This document shows, one piece after another, positions 7,172 through 9,260 of a DNA stretch of 9,260 nucleotides; position 1 is the stretch's first letter; the number at the start of each line of letters is the position of its first letter. This DNA comes from Alloprevotella sp. GTDB taxonomy: Bacteria > Bacteroidota > Bacteroidia > Bacteroidales > Bacteroidaceae. Under the pieces are notes generated by a model. That model did no database searches, had not been told where the DNA came from, and was given only the letters and a program-made list of their open reading frames with translations. The translations under genes and the position numbers were made by a program. The stretch lies in contig JABZGM010000075.1 of NCBI GenBank assembly GCA_015259235.1, positions 1 to 9,260 of the forward strand, read 5' to 3'.

Positions 7172-7202
7172 CAAAGGTAACTTTTTTTGAGCAATCTGCC
7201 AA
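7172..7202 (-). promoter_or_regulatory. Promoter of the PSP1-gldH operon
   Basis: The minus strand reads TACCTTTG at 7179-7172, an exact match to the Bacteroidota -7 element TAnnTTTG recognised by the atypical primary sigma factor. A TTG at 7202-7200 lies 20 bases upstream, in the usual position of the -33 element. Transcription would start near 7165, giving a leader of about 200 bases before the ATG at 6966. This is the best-spaced of the three promoter candidates with this motif in the window. Confidence 0.65.
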
Positions 7203-7229
7203 GGAAGAGGGGGTAATTTACTCCTTTGT

Positions 7230-7289
7230 AAACAGACATTGCATACATACCTCAAATTATTCCCGTGAAACCACCATTGTTGTCTGTTT
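7230..7289. repeat. 9-bp inverted repeat between the divergent promoters
   Basis: AAACAGACA at 7230-7238 is the exact reverse complement of TGTCTGTTT at 7281-7289, with 42 bases between the arms. The pair lies in the space between the PSP1 and recA promoters, where an operator could act on both. The spacing is long for one protein dimer. A repeat of this length can occur by chance in a region of this size. Confidence 0.35.
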
Positions 7290-7368
7290 TTCACCTCCGA
7301 TTGTTCCTCCTTGTGTAGCAAAAAGAAGGGAGGATTTCCCACAACGCTTTAACGCTTACAATCTACTA

Positions 7369-7403
7369 TTGTCACATTTCGTCAATAAGCTCCCTTACCT
7401 TTG
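7369..7403 (+). promoter_or_regulatory. Promoter of recA
   Basis: TACCTTTG at 7396-7403 is an exact TAnnTTTG -7 element. A TTG at 7369-7371 lies 24 bases upstream, a few bases farther than the usual 19-21, so the -33 match is weak. Transcription would start near 7409 and leave a leader of about 125 bases before the recA ATG. I see no SOS operator overlapping it. Confidence 0.6.
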
Positions 7404-7534
7404 CACCATCATTCGCAGCATCCTTCGCGAGAAATCATATTTCAAGGAGATTTTCACTCTATTTTCAAGGCGTAGTCCACCCATACAAAGAGGTATTTCT
7501 CCGTTTCAACAAGAACTTTACAAACTTTCTTACC

Positions 7535-8620
7535 ATGACTAAACACGACCATTCCACCCCTATCGGAGAGAGTAGCGCGCGCATCAAAGCCCTGCAAGCG
7601 GCTATGCGACAAATTGAAAAAGATTTCGGACAAGGTTCGGTGATGTTTCTTGGACAACAGCCCACCGAACCAATAGAAGTGATTCCCACAGGCTCCATGG
7701 CGCTCAATGCTGCCCTAGGCATCGGTGGTTATCCTCGGGGGCGCATCGTAGAAATCTATGGTGGCGAGGCTTCGGGCAAGACTACGCTCGCCCTCCATGC
7801 TATAGCCGAGGTGCAACGCACGGGAGGCACGGCACTGTTTGTCGATGCAGAACACGCCTTTGACCCACATTATGCCGCGCGACTAGGCGTCGATGTCAAA
7901 GCCCTCCTCGTGGCACAGCCCGACAGTGGAGAAGATGCGCTCGAAATAGCCGACACCCTCATCCGCTCTGCTGCTATTGACCTCGTGGTGGTGGACTCTG
8001 TGGCAGCGCTCACCCCGAAAGCTGAACTGGAAGGGGAGATGGGCGACAATAAACTCGGACTGCAGGCGCGGCTCATGAGTCAAGCCCTGCGCAAGATCAC
8101 GGCTTCGCTGGCAAAAACGCGCACCACTTGCCTCTTCATCAACCAACTGCGCGAGAAAATCAACGTCCCCTTTGGCAATCCAGAAGTGACCACCGGGGGA
8201 AACGCCCTCAAGTTTTACGCTTCTCTCCGACTCGATGTGCGCCGATTCAGCAATATCAAGAAAGACGGCTGCGACATTGGTGCAATGACGCGCGTGAAAG
8301 TGGTGAAAAACAAGATGGCACCGCCATTCCGCTCCTGCGAATTTGAACTGATCTTCGGACGCGGCATCTCACACTTGGGCGAATTGCTCCAACTCGGGCT
8401 TGCACTCAAGGTGCTCCACAAGACTGGTGCGTGGTACAGCCTTGGCGACCGCCACATCGCCATGGGGCTCGAAGCTTTTTTGCAAACACTAGCAGAAAAC
8501 CACGAATTGCGCAACGACATTGAGGCACGTGTCATCGAACAACTTGCACAACCCGACACGGTGGAGGAATTTGATTGGGATTTTCTCGAAAAAGCTCACC
8601 ATAACTCCTCACCTTTTTAG
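7535..8620 (+). CDS. recA: Recombinase RecA, with unusual ATP-binding and L2 loops
   Basis: RecA forms ATP-dependent filaments on single-stranded DNA, drives strand exchange and stimulates LexA-type self-cleavage. The 361-residue product matches the family from end to end: helix ARIKALQAAMRQIEKDFG (15-32), Walker A GGEASGKTT (76-84), catalytic Glu in DAEHAF (E106), Walker B LVVVD (150-154), loop L1 (about 163-180), FINQ with the ATP-sensing Gln (Q204), loop L2 (207-222) and VVKNKMAPPF (256-265). Length is normal. The Walker A loop has Gly and Ala where most RecAs have Pro and Ser (GPESSGKTT), and L2 reads INVPFGNPEV where the usual form is IGVMFGNPET. The later segment GELLQLG replaces the common GEIIDLG. 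All residues I would call essential are present, so it is probably active. It has its own promoter and is followed by a terminator. The ATG at 7535 lacks a Shine-Dalgarno site, as is normal for this phylum. Confidence 0.97.
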   Translation: MTKHDHSTPIGESSARIKALQAAMRQIEKDFGQGSVMFLGQQPTEPIEVIPTGSMALNAALGIGGYPRGRIVEIYGGEASGKTTLALHAIAEVQRTGGTALFVDAEHAFDPHYAARLGVDVKALLVAQPDSGEDALEIADTLIRSAAIDLVVVDSVAALTPKAELEGEMGDNKLGLQARLMSQALRKITASLAKTRTTCLFINQLREKINVPFGNPEVTTGGNALKFYASLRLDVRRFSNIKKDGCDIGAMTRVKVVKNKMAPPFRSCEFELIFGRGISHLGELLQLGLALKVLHKTGAWYSLGDRHIAMGLEAFLQTLAENHELRNDIEARVIEQLAQPDTVEEFDWDFLEKAHHNSSPF

Positions 8621-8661
8621 ACACAACTTACACAAGAACACACCTGCCTTAGCTCTTCATA

Positions 8662-8682
8662 CCAACCTCGTGTTGGCCTTTT
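8662..8682 (+). terminator. Weak hairpin with short T run after recA
   Basis: CCAAC at 8662-8666 pairs with GTTGG at 8672-8676 around a five-base loop, followed two bases later by TTTT. It lies 41 bases past the recA stop codon. The stem is only 5 bp and the T run is short, so it would be at best a partial terminator ahead of the stronger one at 8709-8747. Confidence 0.3.
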
Positions 8683-8708
8683 ACTATATTAAAACACAAC
8701 TTTTTGAA

Positions 8709-8747
8709 AACCCCGATAAACGCTAGACGTTGTCGGGGTTGTTTTTT
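8709..8747 (+). terminator. Intrinsic terminator of recA
   Basis: AACCCCGA at 8709-8716 pairs perfectly with TCGGGGTT at 8733-8740, extended inward by a G-T wobble and two A-T pairs. One base later six T residues follow at 8742-8747. This GC-rich hairpin with a T tract is a standard Rho-independent terminator. It separates recA from the Fur-family gene, which therefore needs its own promoter. Confidence 0.88.
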
Positions 8748-8826
8748 GCCCTTTCGCGGACAGATTTCCTCGTCACTCCGAGGCATCGTGCCCTACTCTC
8801 CTAGACTCCCCACGGCAAATACAAGA

Positions 8827-8863
8827 TTTGCACCCGAAAAGAGAAGAAAAAATGCTACCTTTG
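8827..8863 (+). promoter_or_regulatory. Promoter of the Fur-family gene
   Basis: TACCTTTG at 8856-8863 is an exact Bacteroidota -7 element, and TTTG at 8827-8830 could be its -33 partner, although the 25-base gap is longer than usual. Only five bases separate the -7 element from the first ATG (8869). Transcription should therefore start at or within a few bases of the start codon. Confidence 0.6.
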
Positions 8864-8868
8864 CAGTT

Positions 8869-9260
8869 ATGAATGACCCAATGCTCACCCAAGCTGTCGA
8901 AGCCAAGCTCGCTCATCGCGACATCCGTGCCACTTCGAGTCGCATACTCGTGCTTCGCACACTCATGACTCAAGAAAGCGCACTGGCACTCTCCGATCTC
9001 GAAGCAATACTTCCGACACTCGACAAAAGCACCCTCTTTCGCACGCTCACCACCTTTGCGGCGCATCACCTTGTGCACATTGTGGAAGATGGTAGCGGTT
9101 TGGCGAAATATGCCCTCTGTGCCGATGATTGCCACTGTGGCGAGGACGAAAATGATGAATTGGCAGACCTCCACACTCACTTTTACTGCGAGCGTTGCCA
9201 GCGCACCTTCTGTCTTCGTGGGGTTCCTGTGCCTATACCCGAACTGCCCGAAGGATTTTC
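8869..9260 (+). CDS. Fur-family metal- or peroxide-responsive regulator, cut by the window edge
   Basis: The frame encodes 130 residues before running off the right edge, so the C-terminus is missing. Fur-family proteins (Fur, Zur, PerR and relatives) are dimeric repressors that bind DNA when loaded with a metal. The winged-helix half is visible as DIRATSSRILVLRTLM (18-33), LSDLEAIL (41-48) and the recognition helix region DKSTLFRTL (52-60), which corresponds to the usual sTvYRtL. The dimerisation half has LHTHFYCERCQ (101-111), giving H102, H104 and a CxxC pair (C107, C110), and ends in LPEGF. Between the wing and this motif lies an insertion rich in acids and cysteines (C84, C88, C90), not typical of the family. 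A second ATG occurs at 8881 (Met5). The metal specificity cannot be read from what is present. It is separated from recA by a terminator and has its own promoter. Confidence 0.88.
   Translation, partial: MNDPMLTQAVEAKLAHRDIRATSSRILVLRTLMTQESALALSDLEAILPTLDKSTLFRTLTTFAAHHLVHIVEDGSGLAKYALCADDCHCGEDENDELADLHTHFYCERCQRTFCLRGVPVPIPELPEGF

Larger units (their letters stand above)
6967..7534. other. Non-coding region with divergent promoters between the PSP1 gene and recA
   Basis: I see no protein gene of normal size in these 568 bases. They contain the minus-strand promoter of the PSP1-gldH operon (7172-7202), a roughly 200-base leader for it with a possible 14-codon frame (7108-7152), and the plus-strand recA promoter (7369-7403) followed by a leader of about 125 bases. 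Between the two promoters lies a 9-bp inverted repeat (7230-7238 and 7281-7289). I found no tRNA, no riboswitch that I recognise and no LexA-type operator of the E. coli or B. subtilis kind. The frame open from 7096 to 7542 on the plus strand has no family resemblance and overlaps both promoters. Confidence 0.6.

Noticed and set aside
6967..7534. tRNA, riboswitch or CRISPR array in the gap between the PSP1 gene and recA
   Set aside because: I found no cloverleaf, no conserved aptamer core and no regularly spaced repeats.
7096..7542. 148-codon plus-strand frame with a TTG start ahead of recA
   Set aside because: It overlaps both promoters and the recA start, shows no recognisable motif and has a composition unlike the neighbouring proteins.
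8520..8726. 68-codon plus-strand frame overlapping the recA end
   Set aside because: It overlaps the recA 3' end out of frame and runs into the recA terminator, with no supporting features.
8773..9180. 135-codon minus-strand frame at the right end
   Set aside because: It lies opposite the Fur-family gene, whose HTH and metal motifs are clear on the plus strand.

Overview
The window looks like a chromosomal piece of a Bacteroidota species, most likely of the order Bacteroidales (Prevotella-, Alloprevotella- or Porphyromonas-like). The reasons are a PorT-type component of the type IX secretion system (T9SS), a GldH-type lipoprotein, a PSP1-domain protein directly upstream of gldH, a secreted enzyme with a T9SS-type C-terminal sorting domain, and three copies of the Bacteroidota -7 promoter element in the form TACCTTTGC. 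I cannot name the genus from the sequence alone.

Layout. On the minus strand, the left end carries a strong intrinsic terminator (6-51) and an unexplained inverted repeat (69-138). These lie downstream of a very large LacZ-like family GH2 beta-galactosidase (146-4069) with a signal peptide, an N-terminal ricin-like domain and a T9SS sorting domain. Next, still on the minus strand, come porT (4280-4993) and then a tight pair, a PSP1-domain protein (5668-6966) followed 3 bases later by gldH (5149-5664). A non-coding stretch of about 570 bases (6967-7534) holds back-to-back promoters. To its right, on the plus strand, lie recA (7535-8620), an intrinsic terminator (8709-8747) and the start of a Fur-family regulator (8869 to the window edge, truncated).

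How the genes relate. PorT is an outer-membrane protein needed for T9SS secretion, and GldH is a lipoprotein of the gliding/T9SS-associated set. The neighbouring beta-galactosidase carries the type of C-terminus that this system recognises, so the left half of the window combines part of an export machine with a probable cargo. The PSP1 protein belongs to the YaaT/RicT family and keeps its cysteine motifs. RecA is recognisable along its whole length but departs from the usual sequence in the ATP-binding loop and the DNA-binding loop L2. The Fur-family gene appears to be transcribed from a promoter so close to its ATG that its mRNA may have almost no leader.

I did not find a clearly new system. 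The points most worth checking are the divergent RecA, the possibly leaderless Fur-family gene, the short SD-preceded reading frame in the PSP1 leader, and the active-site change in the LacZ-like enzyme.
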